Source of the DNA: Bradyrhizobium diazoefficiens
Lineage (GTDB): Bacteria > Pseudomonadota > Alphaproteobacteria > Rhizobiales > Xanthobacteraceae
Assembly (NCBI RefSeq): GCF_018129965.1
Contig: NZ_JAFCKW010000003.1
Location: 62,001 to 126,000 of the forward strand
Direction of reading: 5' to 3'
Length of the DNA stretch: 64,000 bases
The position numbers and the translations under genes are program-made. Below, in pieces: positions 26,582-35,733 of the stretch. The first letter of the stretch is position 1; every line of letters begins with the position of its first letter. Below the pieces are notes generated by a model. That model was given only the letters and a program-made list of their open reading frames with translations. It did no database searches and was not told where the DNA came from.

Positions 26582-26875
26582 ATGCTTGCGCAGCTCGGGG
26601 CGATTCTCACCGCCGTTCGGTCGGTGGTGGAGAAGTTATTCGACAATAGATTTCGAACGATAGCGGGGACGGCCGCGACGGCATTGGCCTTGGGCGGTTG
26701 CATGCAGACCGCGGCGCCGCTGGCCGGTCCCGATCCTGCGGATCCGAGCGTACGCGTGGCCGGCGTCAACTACCGGTCCGGCATCGCACCCTACACCAGG
26801 ATGCGGCCCACGGCCCCTTCGGGCTGGAGGGAACAGAATCAGCGCGTAACTCCGTCGCCGAAATCCGGCCAGTAG
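26582..26875 (+). CDS. Small putative lipoprotein
   Basis: A 97-residue protein with an N-terminal hydrophobic segment ending in a lipobox (ALGGC) at about residue 39, followed by a short Pro-rich mature part. ATG 26582 has AGGA upstream. It lies 9 bp upstream of the TolC-type gene, so it is probably an accessory of that outer-membrane factor. No domain recognised. Confidence 0.6.
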   Translation: MLAQLGAILTAVRSVVEKLFDNRFRTIAGTAATALALGGCMQTAAPLAGPDPADPSVRVAGVNYRSGIAPYTRMRPTAPSGWREQNQRVTPSPKSGQ

Positions 26876-26884
26876 GAGCGCGCC

Positions 26885-28354
26885 ATGACAGAAATCTTTC
26901 CGATCCAAGAGCGACGCCAGTCAGCCGCTCGCGGCGGCAGAACGGCGCTGCTTGCGCTATCCGCCGCTCTGCTGCTCTCGGGCTGCGCGACATTCTCTCC
27001 GGACGGTGGCATGACCGCGGTCGCCGACATCGCCGGCGGCACCATCAAGAAGGACGTGATCTCGATCCGTACCGCCGACGACGCCCTGGTCGCCAACGAT
27101 GCCGTGAAGCGGCTCCTGCGGCGCACGCTCAACGTCGAGACCGCGGTGCAGGTTGCGCTCCTCAGCAACCGCGGACTTCAGGCGGCATACAACGAACTTG
27201 CTCTCGCGGAGGCGGACCTCGTCCAGGAGAGCCTGCCGCCCAATCCGACCTTCTCGATTTCACGGATAGCCGGCAGCGGCGCCGTCGAGATCGAACGGCG
27301 GGTCGTCGGCGACATTCTGGCGCTCGCAACCTTGCCGTTCCGCTCGGAAATCGCACGTCAGCGTTTCCGGCAGGCGCAGTTGCGGGCCGCCCTCGAAACG
27401 CTTCGGCTCGCCGCGGAGGTCAGGCGGTCCTATTACCGCGCGGTCGCCGCCAATGAACTCGTCGCACTTCTGGCGGACGCCAAGTCCACCGCGGAGTCGA
27501 CCGCCCAACTCGCGCTGAAGCTCGGTCAGACCGGAGCGCTCAACAAGCTCGACCAGGCGCGCGAACAGGTCTTCTATGCGGAGACCACGGCCGAACTCGG
27601 ATCGATACGCCAAGAAGCAGCTAGTTCGCGCGAACGCCTCGCGCGCCTGATGGGGCTTTGGGGAAGCGATCTGGCCTTCCGGATTCCGGGCGCGTTGCCG
27701 GCGCTTCCACGGCATCCGTCGGCGCTGCCGTTCATCGAGATGGACGCGGTCAGCCACCGCATCGATCTGCAGATCGCGCGGATCGAACTCGACGCGCTCG
27801 CAAAATCGCTCAATCTGACGGAAGCGAGCCGCTTCGTGACGCTCCTCGACGTTGCGGGGATCGACCGCAAGACGCGCGATCCGGAGAGTGCACCCTTCCG
27901 CGAGCGCGGCTTCGACGTCCAGTTCCAGATTCCGATCTTCGACGGCGGCGAGGTGCGGGTCCGGCAGGCTGCCGAGACCTATAATCAGTCGTTCAACCGC
28001 CTGACCGAAAAGGCGATCAACGTGCGCTCGGAGGCGAGGGACGCCTACCGCGTCTACAGGTCGACCTATGAAGTCGCCTTCCAGTACCAGCGCGAAGTGC
28101 TGCCGCTGCGGAAGATCATCACCGAAGAGATGCAACTACGTTTCTCAAGCATGCAGATCGACGTGTTCGCGCTGCTGACGGAGGCACGGCAACGCATCGC
28201 CTCGCTGCGGGCGGGCATCGAAGCCAAGCGGGACTTCTGGTTCGCCCAGTCGGACCTGCAGACGGCCGTCAACGGCGGCGGCTCCGGAGACACCCAGAAT
28301 CCATCCCGTCAGACCACCACCGCCCAGGCCGGCGGCGGCGGCAGCGGTCATTGA
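26885..28354 (+). CDS. TolC-family outer-membrane lipoprotein
   Basis: A 489-residue outer-membrane efflux factor. A lipobox (LLSGC, about residue 36) follows a 20-residue hydrophobic stretch; two OEP repeats with coiled-coil helices fill the rest (TVETAVQVALLSNRGLQAAY-like start, then PIFDGGEVRVRQA for the second repeat). The C-terminus is Gly/Gln-rich and low in complexity. It would form a trimeric exit channel. No RND or adaptor gene sits beside it in the copper region; it could serve the CzcA-type pump at 1395. The gene is 10 bp upstream of a multicopper oxidase. Confidence 0.88.
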   Translation: MTEIFPIQERRQSAARGGRTALLALSAALLLSGCATFSPDGGMTAVADIAGGTIKKDVISIRTADDALVANDAVKRLLRRTLNVETAVQVALLSNRGLQAAYNELALAEADLVQESLPPNPTFSISRIAGSGAVEIERRVVGDILALATLPFRSEIARQRFRQAQLRAALETLRLAAEVRRSYYRAVAANELVALLADAKSTAESTAQLALKLGQTGALNKLDQAREQVFYAETTAELGSIRQEAASSRERLARLMGLWGSDLAFRIPGALPALPRHPSALPFIEMDAVSHRIDLQIARIELDALAKSLNLTEASRFVTLLDVAGIDRKTRDPESAPFRERGFDVQFQIPIFDGGEVRVRQAAETYNQSFNRLTEKAINVRSEARDAYRVYRSTYEVAFQYQREVLPLRKIITEEMQLRFSSMQIDVFALLTEARQRIASLRAGIEAKRDFWFAQSDLQTAVNGGGSGDTQNPSRQTTTAQAGGGGSGH

Positions 28355-28364
28355 GGAGACGAGC

Positions 28365-29747
28365 ATGCTATCGCGTAGAGGATTTCTCGGAACGGCGGCC
28401 CTGGTAAGCGCCAGCTCCGTGAGCGGCCGGGTGCAGGCGGCCGCCATTCCGGAAGCGCCGATGATGGAAAAGGCGGTGATGCAGCCGCCGCTCCATCCCA
28501 CGTCAGGTCCCGACTACCGCCCGGTCGTGACGCTCAACGGATGGTCGCTGCCGTGGCGGATGAACGGCGACTGGAAGGAATTCCATCTCGTCGCCGAACC
28601 CGTGGTGCGCGAATTCGCGGAAGGGATGAAAGCACACCTCTGGGGCTACAACGGACAGGCTCCGGGCCCGACCATCGAAGCGGTCGAGGGCGACAAGGTG
28701 CGCATCTTCGTCACCAATAAACTGCCCGAGCACACCACGGTGCACTGGCACGGCATGATCGTGCCGAACGGGATGGACGGAGTGGGCGGCCTCAATCAGC
28801 CGCACATCAAGCCCGGCAAGACTTTCGTCTACGAATTCCAGATCAAGACGAGCGGGACGTTCATGTACCACCCGCATTCGGACGAGATGGTGCAAATGGC
28901 GATGGGCATGATGGGCATGTTCATCGTGCATCCGCGCGACCAGACGTTCCGGCCGGTCGACCGCGACTTCGTCTTCATCATGAGCACCTATGACATCGAT
29001 CCCGGCACCTACCTGCCGAAGGTCAACGAGATGACCAACTTCAACATGTGGACCTGGAACAGCCGCGTGTTTCCCGGAATCGATCCACTGCCGGTGCGCC
29101 TCGGCGACAAGGTTCGCGTGCGTATCGGCAACCTGAGCATGACGAATCATCCCATCCATCTGCACGGGCACAGCTTCGCCGTGAGCTGCACCGACGGAGG
29201 GTGGGTGCCCGAATCCGCGCAATATCCGGAGACGACGACCGACGTGCCGGTCGGGGCCGTCCGCGCCTTCGACGTTCTCGCCGACAACCCCGGCGACTGG
29301 GCGTTCCACTGCCATAAGTCGCACCACACCATGAACGCCATGGGTCACGACATGCGCAACATGATCGGTGTGCCGAAGGCGGATCTCGCCAAGGCCGTCC
29401 GAAAGCTCGCCCCCGACGCGATGGTGATGGGATCGACCGGCATGGCGATGGGCGAGATGGAAATGCCGATGCCGGACAACACGCTCATGATGATGACCGG
29501 GTCCGGACAGTTCGGCCCCATCGAAATGGGCGGCATGTTCACGGTCATGAAGATCAGAGAAGGACTCGCGCGCGACGATTTCAGGGACCCGGGCCCCTAC
29601 AAAAATCCGCAGGGCACCGTCGCCTACGAAATCGACGCGCCGCAAGGCGAACCGGCGCGTCAGACCGGCGCCAAGGACAAACCCTCGAAGGACAAGGGAT
29701 CCAAGCAAATGGACATGAAAGGGATGAAGGGAATGAAGGGAATGTAG
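28365..29747 (+). CDS. Periplasmic multicopper oxidase
   Basis: A 460-residue multicopper oxidase exported by Tat (SRRGFLG, residues 4-10, then a hydrophobic stretch). The four copper motifs are present in order: HWHG, HPHS, HPIHLHGHS and HCHKSHHTM, which supply the type 1, 2 and 3 ligands. Met-rich segments (about 345-400) and a tail of GMK repeats (MKGMKGMKGM) resemble the Met-rich loops of CueO/CopA that bind Cu(I). It should oxidise Cu(I) to the less toxic Cu(II). It is directly followed by a cupredoxin gene, with the TolC-type gene 10 bp upstream. Confidence 0.9.
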   Translation: MLSRRGFLGTAALVSASSVSGRVQAAAIPEAPMMEKAVMQPPLHPTSGPDYRPVVTLNGWSLPWRMNGDWKEFHLVAEPVVREFAEGMKAHLWGYNGQAPGPTIEAVEGDKVRIFVTNKLPEHTTVHWHGMIVPNGMDGVGGLNQPHIKPGKTFVYEFQIKTSGTFMYHPHSDEMVQMAMGMMGMFIVHPRDQTFRPVDRDFVFIMSTYDIDPGTYLPKVNEMTNFNMWTWNSRVFPGIDPLPVRLGDKVRVRIGNLSMTNHPIHLHGHSFAVSCTDGGWVPESAQYPETTTDVPVGAVRAFDVLADNPGDWAFHCHKSHHTMNAMGHDMRNMIGVPKADLAKAVRKLAPDAMVMGSTGMAMGEMEMPMPDNTLMMMTGSGQFGPIEMGGMFTVMKIREGLARDDFRDPGPYKNPQGTVAYEIDAPQGEPARQTGAKDKPSKDKGSKQMDMKGMKGMKGM

Positions 29748-29796
29748 CCGCGCTGTCGAAATCTTAACTTCAAAATCAAGAGCAAGGACGAAGACC

Positions 29797-30282
29797 ATGA
29801 AGACCCTCAACCGAACCGCGGTCGCGCTCGTCGCGACGACGCTTCTCTCCGCCGCAGCATGGGCAGGTGCAGGCCCTTCCGGGCACAGCCACGACGAAAC
29901 GTTCTCCGCCGGCGAGCCCGGCGATCCGAAGAAGCCGGCGCGCATCATCCAGATCACCATGGGCGAGATGGATGGAAAGATGATGTTCATGCCCGCCAAG
30001 CTCGAGATGAAGAAGGGCGAACAGGTCAAGTTCGTTCTCCGCAACAACGGCGAGCTCGAGCACGAATTCGTCCTCGCCGATACCGCGGAAAATCTCAAGC
30101 ACGCGGAAGCCATGAAGAAGAACCCCGACATGGTGCACGACGATCCGAACGCCAGGAGATTGGCTCCGAAGAAGACGGACGAGATCGTCTGGAAGTTCAG
30201 CAAGAGCGGCGACTTCGAGTTCGCGTGCCTGATTCCGGGCCACCGCGAGGCCGGCATGGTCGGAACGGTGGTCGTCAAGTGA
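29797..30282 (+). CDS. Cupredoxin (plastocyanin/azurin-like) protein
   Basis: A 161-residue exported blue-copper protein: signal peptide to about residue 23 (AWA), then a cupredoxin fold. The ligands are H in ELEHEFVL and the C-x-x-x-x-H-x-x-x-M loop in ACLIPGHREAGM. A Met-rich strand (MGEMDGKMMFMPAKLEMKKG) lies between. Proteins of this type carry electrons or copper in the periplasm. It lies 50 bp after the multicopper oxidase gene and 36 bp before a CusF-like gene. Confidence 0.87.
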   Translation: MKTLNRTAVALVATTLLSAAAWAGAGPSGHSHDETFSAGEPGDPKKPARIIQITMGEMDGKMMFMPAKLEMKKGEQVKFVLRNNGELEHEFVLADTAENLKHAEAMKKNPDMVHDDPNARRLAPKKTDEIVWKFSKSGDFEFACLIPGHREAGMVGTVVVK

Positions 30283-30317
30283 CCGGTTCGAGCGCAAATC
30301 CGACGAAAGGAAAGAAA

Positions 30318-30623
30318 ATGAAGACCAACAAGTTGGCGGCGATGTTGCTGTCGCTGTCCGTCACGCTGATCGCAGGCGTCGCCTTCGCGCAGGCGGCGAT
30401 GGTCAACGGCGAGGTGAAGAAGATCGACGAGGCGGCCGGGAAAGTCACCTTGAAGCACGGCCCGATCAAGAATCTCGACATGGACGAAGACGGGATGACG
30501 ATGGTCTTCCGCGTTCAGGATCCGGCCATGCTCAAACAAGTGAAGGTCGGCGACAAGGTGCAGTTCGAGGCCGAACGGGCCACGGCAGGAATTACGATCA
30601 CCAAGCTGCAGAAGGGCAAGTAG
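30318..30623 (+). CDS. CusF-like periplasmic copper-binding protein
   Basis: A 101-residue exported protein: signal peptide to about residue 25 (AFA), then a CusF/CusB small beta-barrel domain with KHGPIKNLDM and GMTMVFRV. In E. coli CusF the Cu(I) site uses His, Trp and two Met; here the position of the Trp appears to be taken by a Met in the DMDEDGMTM stretch, while the His and Met residues stay. It would pass Cu(I) to the efflux machinery. SD GAAAGGA precedes ATG 30318. Confidence 0.85.
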   Translation: MKTNKLAAMLLSLSVTLIAGVAFAQAAMVNGEVKKIDEAAGKVTLKHGPIKNLDMDEDGMTMVFRVQDPAMLKQVKVGDKVQFEAERATAGITITKLQKGK

Positions 30624-30701
30624 GCGAAACGACCGGCGTTGCCCGCTGCAGGCAGGCAGCGGCGACGCCGGTCGGACGCAGACGTTTCGGAGGATCAATG
30701 G

Positions 30702-31688
30702 ATGGAGGCATCGTTGCGCCAGGTTGACGAGGCTGAAGCCGAACGACCGCTCGCGTTCGATCGGGAGAGCGGGACGCTGACCGGCGCCGGCGTCCTCGAC
30801 CGGATGGCGGTGCTGACCCTGCAGGCCGGGTCCATACTGACGAGGCATTACGGACATCGCGGCTACAGGCTGGGCTGCAAGGCGGTCGCCAACCTCGTCC
30901 CCGAACGCGACGTCGTCGTCCGGCTGAACGGTGACGCCGACTTCGCGTTTCCGTTTTGCGACGGTTATTGGAGCAGAATGCTGAACCGCAAATACGACTA
31001 TGAGGAGGAGATCGAAGCGTTCCTGAGGAGCGCATCGGACGTGAGATACTCGTTCGTCGATTGCGGCGCGAACTTCGGTTACTGGTCCGTGCTGGCATCC
31101 AGCCGCGCCTTCGGCGGACAAGCGACCCTCGCCATCGAAGCATCTCGCGGAAATGCGAAGCGGCTCGCAAGAAACGCCCGCCTCAACGGGGGCCGTTTCC
31201 GCTGGCTCAACGCCGCGGTCGGCGAGGCATCCGGCGGCTTCGCGCGCATCACCGGCGCACGACACGAAGCCTTTGGAACGCTTGCGCTGGCGGAGAACGA
31301 GCCCGAGGCCGTGCCGATCGTTTCACTGGACGGACTCGCCGCCGACGGTCTCATCGACGCAGCGCTTCCCGTCGTCATCAAGCTCGACGTGGAGGGCATG
31401 GAGATCGAGGCGCTGGCCGGCGCCGCAGGGCTGCTGCAGCGCGATTGCGTCGTCATCTGCGAAGAGCACGGCCTCGACCGCTCGCATGGCATCACACGCC
31501 ACCTCATCGGCGAATTGTCCCTGCGTGTCTTCGTGTTCGATCCCGAACTGTGCCGCTTCATCCGACTGGACGGCGTCGGGCGTCTCGACCGGATCAAGAG
31601 GCATGCGTGGGTCGGCTACAACGTCTTCGCCACCTCCAGCACCTTGTGGGAAGAGAGGCTGCTCGCGGCAACCTGGAGGCATCGATGA
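30702..31688 (+). CDS. FkbM-family methyltransferase
   Basis: A 328-residue protein with an FkbM-type SAM-dependent methyltransferase domain: SFVDCGANFGYWSVLAS is motif I, AIEASRGNAKRLARNARLNGG follows, and VVIKLDVEGMEIEALAGA is the acidic motif characteristic of FkbM. The first 90 residues are not conserved. ATG 30702 follows GGAGG by 8 bases. FkbM enzymes methylate sugar or lipid hydroxyls. Its position inside a copper operon is unusual; the substrate may be a surface polysaccharide. The next gene begins 163 bp downstream. Confidence 0.87.
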   Translation: MEASLRQVDEAEAERPLAFDRESGTLTGAGVLDRMAVLTLQAGSILTRHYGHRGYRLGCKAVANLVPERDVVVRLNGDADFAFPFCDGYWSRMLNRKYDYEEEIEAFLRSASDVRYSFVDCGANFGYWSVLASSRAFGGQATLAIEASRGNAKRLARNARLNGGRFRWLNAAVGEASGGFARITGARHEAFGTLALAENEPEAVPIVSLDGLAADGLIDAALPVVIKLDVEGMEIEALAGAAGLLQRDCVVICEEHGLDRSHGITRHLIGELSLRVFVFDPELCRFIRLDGVGRLDRIKRHAWVGYNVFATSSTLWEERLLAATWRHR

Positions 31689-31851
31689 CTGCTTCGTTGC
31701 AGCCTGTCACGGCAAGCGGAGGCCCCGCAAGAGTTCCCACCCGTAGCAGTCCGGACGGCGAGGTCCGCTTCGACGGCGCGTGTTGCCGGAGCGCCGGGCC
31801 ACAATTCTTAGCGGCGGTTTGCGAATGTGTTTTCGAACAATGGAGAATGTG

Positions 31852-32181
31852 ATGACGCCAAATATCCTGAAGATGTCCGTTGCGTCCACGGCGATCTTGC
31901 TTGCGCTGGCGATGCCATCGTTCGCCGACGATGCCGGTCAGGCCTACATGAAGTCGATGGAAAAAATGAACGCCGACATGAAGAAGGGAATGGATCCCGA
32001 TCCGACGAAGGCGTGGGCGAAGATGATGGTCGCCCACCACCAGGGCGCGATCGACATGTCGCAGACGGTCCTGAAGGAGACGAAGGATCCCGTGATCCGC
32101 GAGATGGCGGAGAAGGCCGTCAAGGATCAGACGAAGGAGCAGACGATGCTCAAGGAATGGATCGGCAAGCACGGAGGCTAA
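31852..32181 (+). CDS. DUF305 protein
   Basis: A 109-residue exported protein: signal peptide to about residue 25, then a DUF305 domain with MMVAHHQGAIDMSQ, which supplies a His-His-Met pattern typical of the family, and a final KEWIGKHG. DUF305 proteins are all-helical, periplasmic and frequent in copper loci; copper binding is suspected. ATG 31852 follows GGAG. It precedes the DUF4396-multicopper oxidase fusion gene by 27 bp. Confidence 0.85.
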   Translation: MTPNILKMSVASTAILLALAMPSFADDAGQAYMKSMEKMNADMKKGMDPDPTKAWAKMMVAHHQGAIDMSQTVLKETKDPVIREMAEKAVKDQTKEQTMLKEWIGKHGG

Positions 32182-32208
32182 CCGGCCCGGACCAACCGCG
32201 AGGACACC

Positions 32209-34080
32209 ATGATCGCACTTCCGTACGACTATTTTCTGATCGCCTGGTTCGTCCTCGCGGCGGGCTGCACCGCGTACGTCGCTTTCGACCAGTTCAACGG
32301 CAATCCGGAGCCGACCGTGATGAAGTGGGGCTTCATCCTGGTCACGCTGTACATGGGTCCGTTCGGATTGTTGCTCTACGTGCTCGCGGACAAGGAGCCC
32401 CGACCGGGGGAGCATGAACACTTTACGTCGCCGCTCTGGAAGCAGGGCGTCGGCAGCACGATCCACTGCGTTGCGGGGGATGCTACCGGCATCATCCTGG
32501 CAGCCACCGTGACGGCGCTGCTCGGGCTTCCGATGTGGATCGACCTGATCGTCGAGTACGTCGCGGGCTTCTCGTTCGGGTTGTTCATCTTCCAGTCCCT
32601 CTTCATGAAGAAGACGATGGGCGGCACCTACCTGGAGAACGTCCGCAGGAGCTTCATCCCGGAGTTCATCAGCATGAACGCCATGATGGCAGGAATGGCG
32701 CCGACGATGAGCCTGCTGATGATGGGGCGAGACATGCGGGCGATGGACCCGCTCGAACTGGTGTTCTGGGGAGTGATGTCGCTGGGCGTCATGGTCGGAT
32801 TCGCGACCGCGTATCCCTTCAACGTCTGGATGGTGGAAAAGAAGATCAAGCACGGCCTGATGACCGAGCGCGGCGGCAGCGAGCAACGCCAGCAAGGTCA
32901 CGAAGGCCATGGCGGCGGCCAAACGCCCAAGCAGGACATGGGCGAAATGAAGCACGGCGGCGGACACCAGATGGGCTCCGACGCGACGACGCCGCAACTG
33001 GCCGCGCTCGCCGGCATCACGTTTTTTCTCCTGATCTCCGGAATGGTGATACCGGGCTTCTCCGTCAACCTCGGCCTCAGCGCCCGCGACGTCGACGGCT
33101 CCATCATGCCGCCCGGAATGATCAACACCTTCGACCTGCCCGGCGAGGCGATGAAGGACATGGCCGCCGTGAAGCCGCGTCAGGTCGCCTACGTGGCGGC
33201 GCCCGACGCAAGGGGCGACAAGGTCCTCCAGCCGCGCATCGAGAACGGTGTCAAGGTCTTCGACATCAAGGCCGAGATCATCCGCTGGAACATCCTCCCG
33301 GACGTGGCGGTAGAGGCTTACGCCTACAACCGTCAAGTCCCGGGACCGCGGCTGCAGGTGACGGAAGGCGACCGCGTGCGGATAAACTTCCGCAATGCGC
33401 TTCCCGAAAGCACGACGGTCCATTGGCACGGACTGATCGTGCCGAATGAAATGGACGGGCCGGCGAAGGTCACCCAGGATCCGGTGCCGCCGGGCGGCTC
33501 CTACACCTACGAATTCGACGTGGGCCAGAGCGGAACGTACTTCTACCACAGCCACGATCATCCAGACCGCCAGCAGGCGCTGGGGCTCTACGGGGCGCTT
33601 CTGATCGCGCCGAAGGATCCTTCGGCCGAGGTGAAGGCCGACCTCGACTACACGATCCAGCTCCAGGAGTGGCTGAAGCGGGAGTGGCTGACCTATCCGG
33701 CCATGCTGATGGAAGGGTCGCTGCCGAACTACTTCACCATCAACGGCAAGGCCTATCCGTCGACCGACACCGTCGCGATGAAAGTCGGGCAGACCATCAA
33801 GCTCCGCTTCATAGGCACGAACAACAACTTCGTGCATCCCATGCACGTGCATGGCGGGCCGTTCGAAGTGGTCGCCGTAGACGGCGTGAACCTGAAGGAC
33901 ACCGCGCGATACCAGGCTGACACGGTCAACGTCGGTCCGGGCCAGCGCTACGACGTGGTCTGGACGGCGCGGAAGCCCGGCAAATGGCTGGTGCACTGTC
34001 ACATTCCACACCACACGGCCAACAACAACGTCGAACACAAGGGCGGCGGCGGTCTCATGCTCGTCCTGAACGTGCAATAG
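32209..34080 (+). CDS. DUF4396 membrane domain fused to multicopper oxidase
   Basis: A 623-residue protein in two parts. Residues 1-220 are a multi-pass DUF4396 domain (PTVMKWGFILVTLYMGPFG, TSPLWKQGVGSTIHCVAGD). A His/Met-rich linker (EGHGGGQ, EMKHGGGHQMG) and one more membrane segment (about 265-285) follow. From about 340 to the end it is a multicopper oxidase with HWHG, YHSHDH, HPMHVHGG and HCHIPHHTANNN, so type 2 and 3 sites and the HCH block are present. The HCH-x3-H segment is HCHIPHH. The oxidase domain is thus anchored to the membrane. This architecture may deliver copper from a transporter domain to the oxidase. Confidence 0.85.
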   Translation: MIALPYDYFLIAWFVLAAGCTAYVAFDQFNGNPEPTVMKWGFILVTLYMGPFGLLLYVLADKEPRPGEHEHFTSPLWKQGVGSTIHCVAGDATGIILAATVTALLGLPMWIDLIVEYVAGFSFGLFIFQSLFMKKTMGGTYLENVRRSFIPEFISMNAMMAGMAPTMSLLMMGRDMRAMDPLELVFWGVMSLGVMVGFATAYPFNVWMVEKKIKHGLMTERGGSEQRQQGHEGHGGGQTPKQDMGEMKHGGGHQMGSDATTPQLAALAGITFFLLISGMVIPGFSVNLGLSARDVDGSIMPPGMINTFDLPGEAMKDMAAVKPRQVAYVAAPDARGDKVLQPRIENGVKVFDIKAEIIRWNILPDVAVEAYAYNRQVPGPRLQVTEGDRVRINFRNALPESTTVHWHGLIVPNEMDGPAKVTQDPVPPGGSYTYEFDVGQSGTYFYHSHDHPDRQQALGLYGALLIAPKDPSAEVKADLDYTIQLQEWLKREWLTYPAMLMEGSLPNYFTINGKAYPSTDTVAMKVGQTIKLRFIGTNNNFVHPMHVHGGPFEVVAVDGVNLKDTARYQADTVNVGPGQRYDVVWTARKPGKWLVHCHIPHHTANNNVEHKGGGGLMLVLNVQ

Positions 34081-34107
34081 GGCGGCAACAACCGAGGAGC
34101 GGACCAG

Positions 34108-34437
34108 ATGAAGACGAGCAAGGAGATGCAGGCGTGCATCGACGAGTGCCTGCGCTGCTACCGGATGTGCCTCGGGACCGCGATGACCCACTGCCTGGAG
34201 GCGGGCGGCGAACACGTCGCGCCACAGCACTTCCGGCTCACGATGGCGTGCTCCGAAATGTGCCGTACGGCGGCGCATTTCATGCTGCTCCATTCGCCGC
34301 ACCATGCGCACGTCTGCAAGGAGTGCGCCGAGATATGCACCGAATGCGCCAAGGACTGCGAGCGCCTCGGCGGCATGGACGATTGCGTGACGGCATGTAC
34401 GCGTTGTGCCGAAAGCTGCCGGGCGATGGCAAGCTGA
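34108..34437 (+). CDS. Four-helix-bundle copper-storage protein (Csp/DUF326)
   Basis: A 109-residue protein with 16 cysteines, mostly in C-x3-C or C-x2-C pairs (ACIDECLRCYRMC, CKECAEICTECAKDC). This is the pattern of the copper-storage proteins Csp1/Csp3, where Cys residues line the core of a four-helix bundle. It has no signal peptide, so it matches the cytosolic Csp3 type, which stores Cu(I). It lies 27 bp after the fusion oxidase gene. The high Cys content also fits zinc or iron-sulfur binding less well. Confidence 0.87.
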   Translation: MKTSKEMQACIDECLRCYRMCLGTAMTHCLEAGGEHVAPQHFRLTMACSEMCRTAAHFMLLHSPHHAHVCKECAEICTECAKDCERLGGMDDCVTACTRCAESCRAMAS

Positions 34438-34440
34438 GCG

Positions 34441-35733
34441 ATGCCGACCGTGCAGCCAGCTAGAATATTCCTGCCCGACGAACCATCGACGACAGTGGCT
34501 TCGTCGGAGCCCGCATCGCCGGGGCAAGTCAAGAGGACAACGACAGCATCCGAGGTCGTTTCGCCGCGAGGACGGGATCTGCGTCTCGACCTGTTCCGCG
34601 GTCTCGCGAACTGGGCGATATTTCTCGATCACATTCCCAACAACTCGATCGCGTGGCTGACGACGAGAAATTACGGGTTCAGCGACGCCGCAGACATCTT
34701 CGTCTTCATCTCCGGCTACACGGCCGCGTTCGTGTACGCCCGACGGATATCCACACAGGGAATGCTCGCCGGAACTGCCCTGCTGATGCGGCGCGTTTGG
34801 CAGCTATATGTCGCCCACGTCCTGCTGTTCGTCTTCTACGCCGCGGCGATCGGCTACGTGGCGCAAGGCTACGGGCACTCGCACCTTCTCGACGAATTCA
34901 ATGTCGCCGGCCTCATCGAGCAGCCGGTCGCCACGCTTACGCAGGGCCTGATGCTGAAGTTCAAGCCGCTCAACCTGGATGTCCTTCCGCTCTACATCGT
35001 CCTGATGGCCGGCTTCCCGCCGCTGCTGATCGTCATGATGCGGTGGCCGCATGCGGCGTTGGCAGCCTCGACCGCGGTCTACCTCGCGGCACGCCTCTTC
35101 GGCTGGAACTTCTCGGCGTATCCTTCCGGCGGTTGGTACTTCAATCCGTTCGCCTGGCAGCTTCTGTTCGCACTGGGCGCGTGGTCGGCCTTGGGCGGTC
35201 GCGCACGGATGAAGGTACTGGCGCGGTCCCGGACCGTTTTTGCCGCAAGCATCGTTTTCGTTCTTTTTGCGCTTGTCGTGACGCTGGCAGACCGTCTCGG
35301 GACGACGAGTTTCCTGCCCGCCGGGGTACTCGAATGGTTCGTCCCGAACGACAAGACGAACCTCGCGCCGTACCGGGTGCTGCACTTCCTCGCTCTCTCC
35401 GTCATCGTGGTCCGTTTCGTTCCGGCTGATTGGAGCGGGCTGCGTTCCGCGGTGCTGCGACCGCTGGTCGTTTGCGGCCAACGGTCGCTCGAGGTTTTCT
35501 GCGTCGGCATCTTTCTGTCGTTCGTCGGACATTTCGTCCTCGAAATGTACTCCGACGGGTTGGCCGCCCAAGGCGTCGTCAGCGTCACCGGCCTGACGCT
35601 CATGACCTGCGTCGCCTTCTACCGGAACTGGTCGCGTTCGCTCGATTGGTCGCCGTCATCCCCAAAACCAACCGCCGTACTTGACGATCGTCGGCGAGAA
35701 CCCTCAACGGACAAAAAGGTGGATGCCAAATGA
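34441..35733 (+). CDS. OpgC-like membrane acyltransferase
   Basis: A 430-residue inner-membrane protein of the OpgC type: RDLRLDLFRGLANWAIFLDHIP (about 47-70, acyltransferase-3-like His/Arg start), then GFSDAADIFVFISGYTAAF and about ten membrane segments. OpgC adds succinyl groups to periplasmic glucans. The first 45 residues are polar and Ser/Thr-rich. It begins 3 bp after the Csp stop. Its position in a copper region is unexplained; a change to the anionic glucan that binds metal is possible. Confidence 0.8.
   Translation: MPTVQPARIFLPDEPSTTVASSEPASPGQVKRTTTASEVVSPRGRDLRLDLFRGLANWAIFLDHIPNNSIAWLTTRNYGFSDAADIFVFISGYTAAFVYARRISTQGMLAGTALLMRRVWQLYVAHVLLFVFYAAAIGYVAQGYGHSHLLDEFNVAGLIEQPVATLTQGLMLKFKPLNLDVLPLYIVLMAGFPPLLIVMMRWPHAALAASTAVYLAARLFGWNFSAYPSGGWYFNPFAWQLLFALGAWSALGGRARMKVLARSRTVFAASIVFVLFALVVTLADRLGTTSFLPAGVLEWFVPNDKTNLAPYRVLHFLALSVIVVRFVPADWSGLRSAVLRPLVVCGQRSLEVFCVGIFLSFVGHFVLEMYSDGLAAQGVVSVTGLTLMTCVAFYRNWSRSLDWSPSSPKPTAVLDDRRREPSTDKKVDAK

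Noticed and set aside
28503..34632. Two minus-strand frames of over 900 residues opposite the copper genes
   Set aside because: They mirror the multicopper oxidase, cupredoxin and fusion genes. His/Asp-rich composition arises from antisense codons; no start site or motif.
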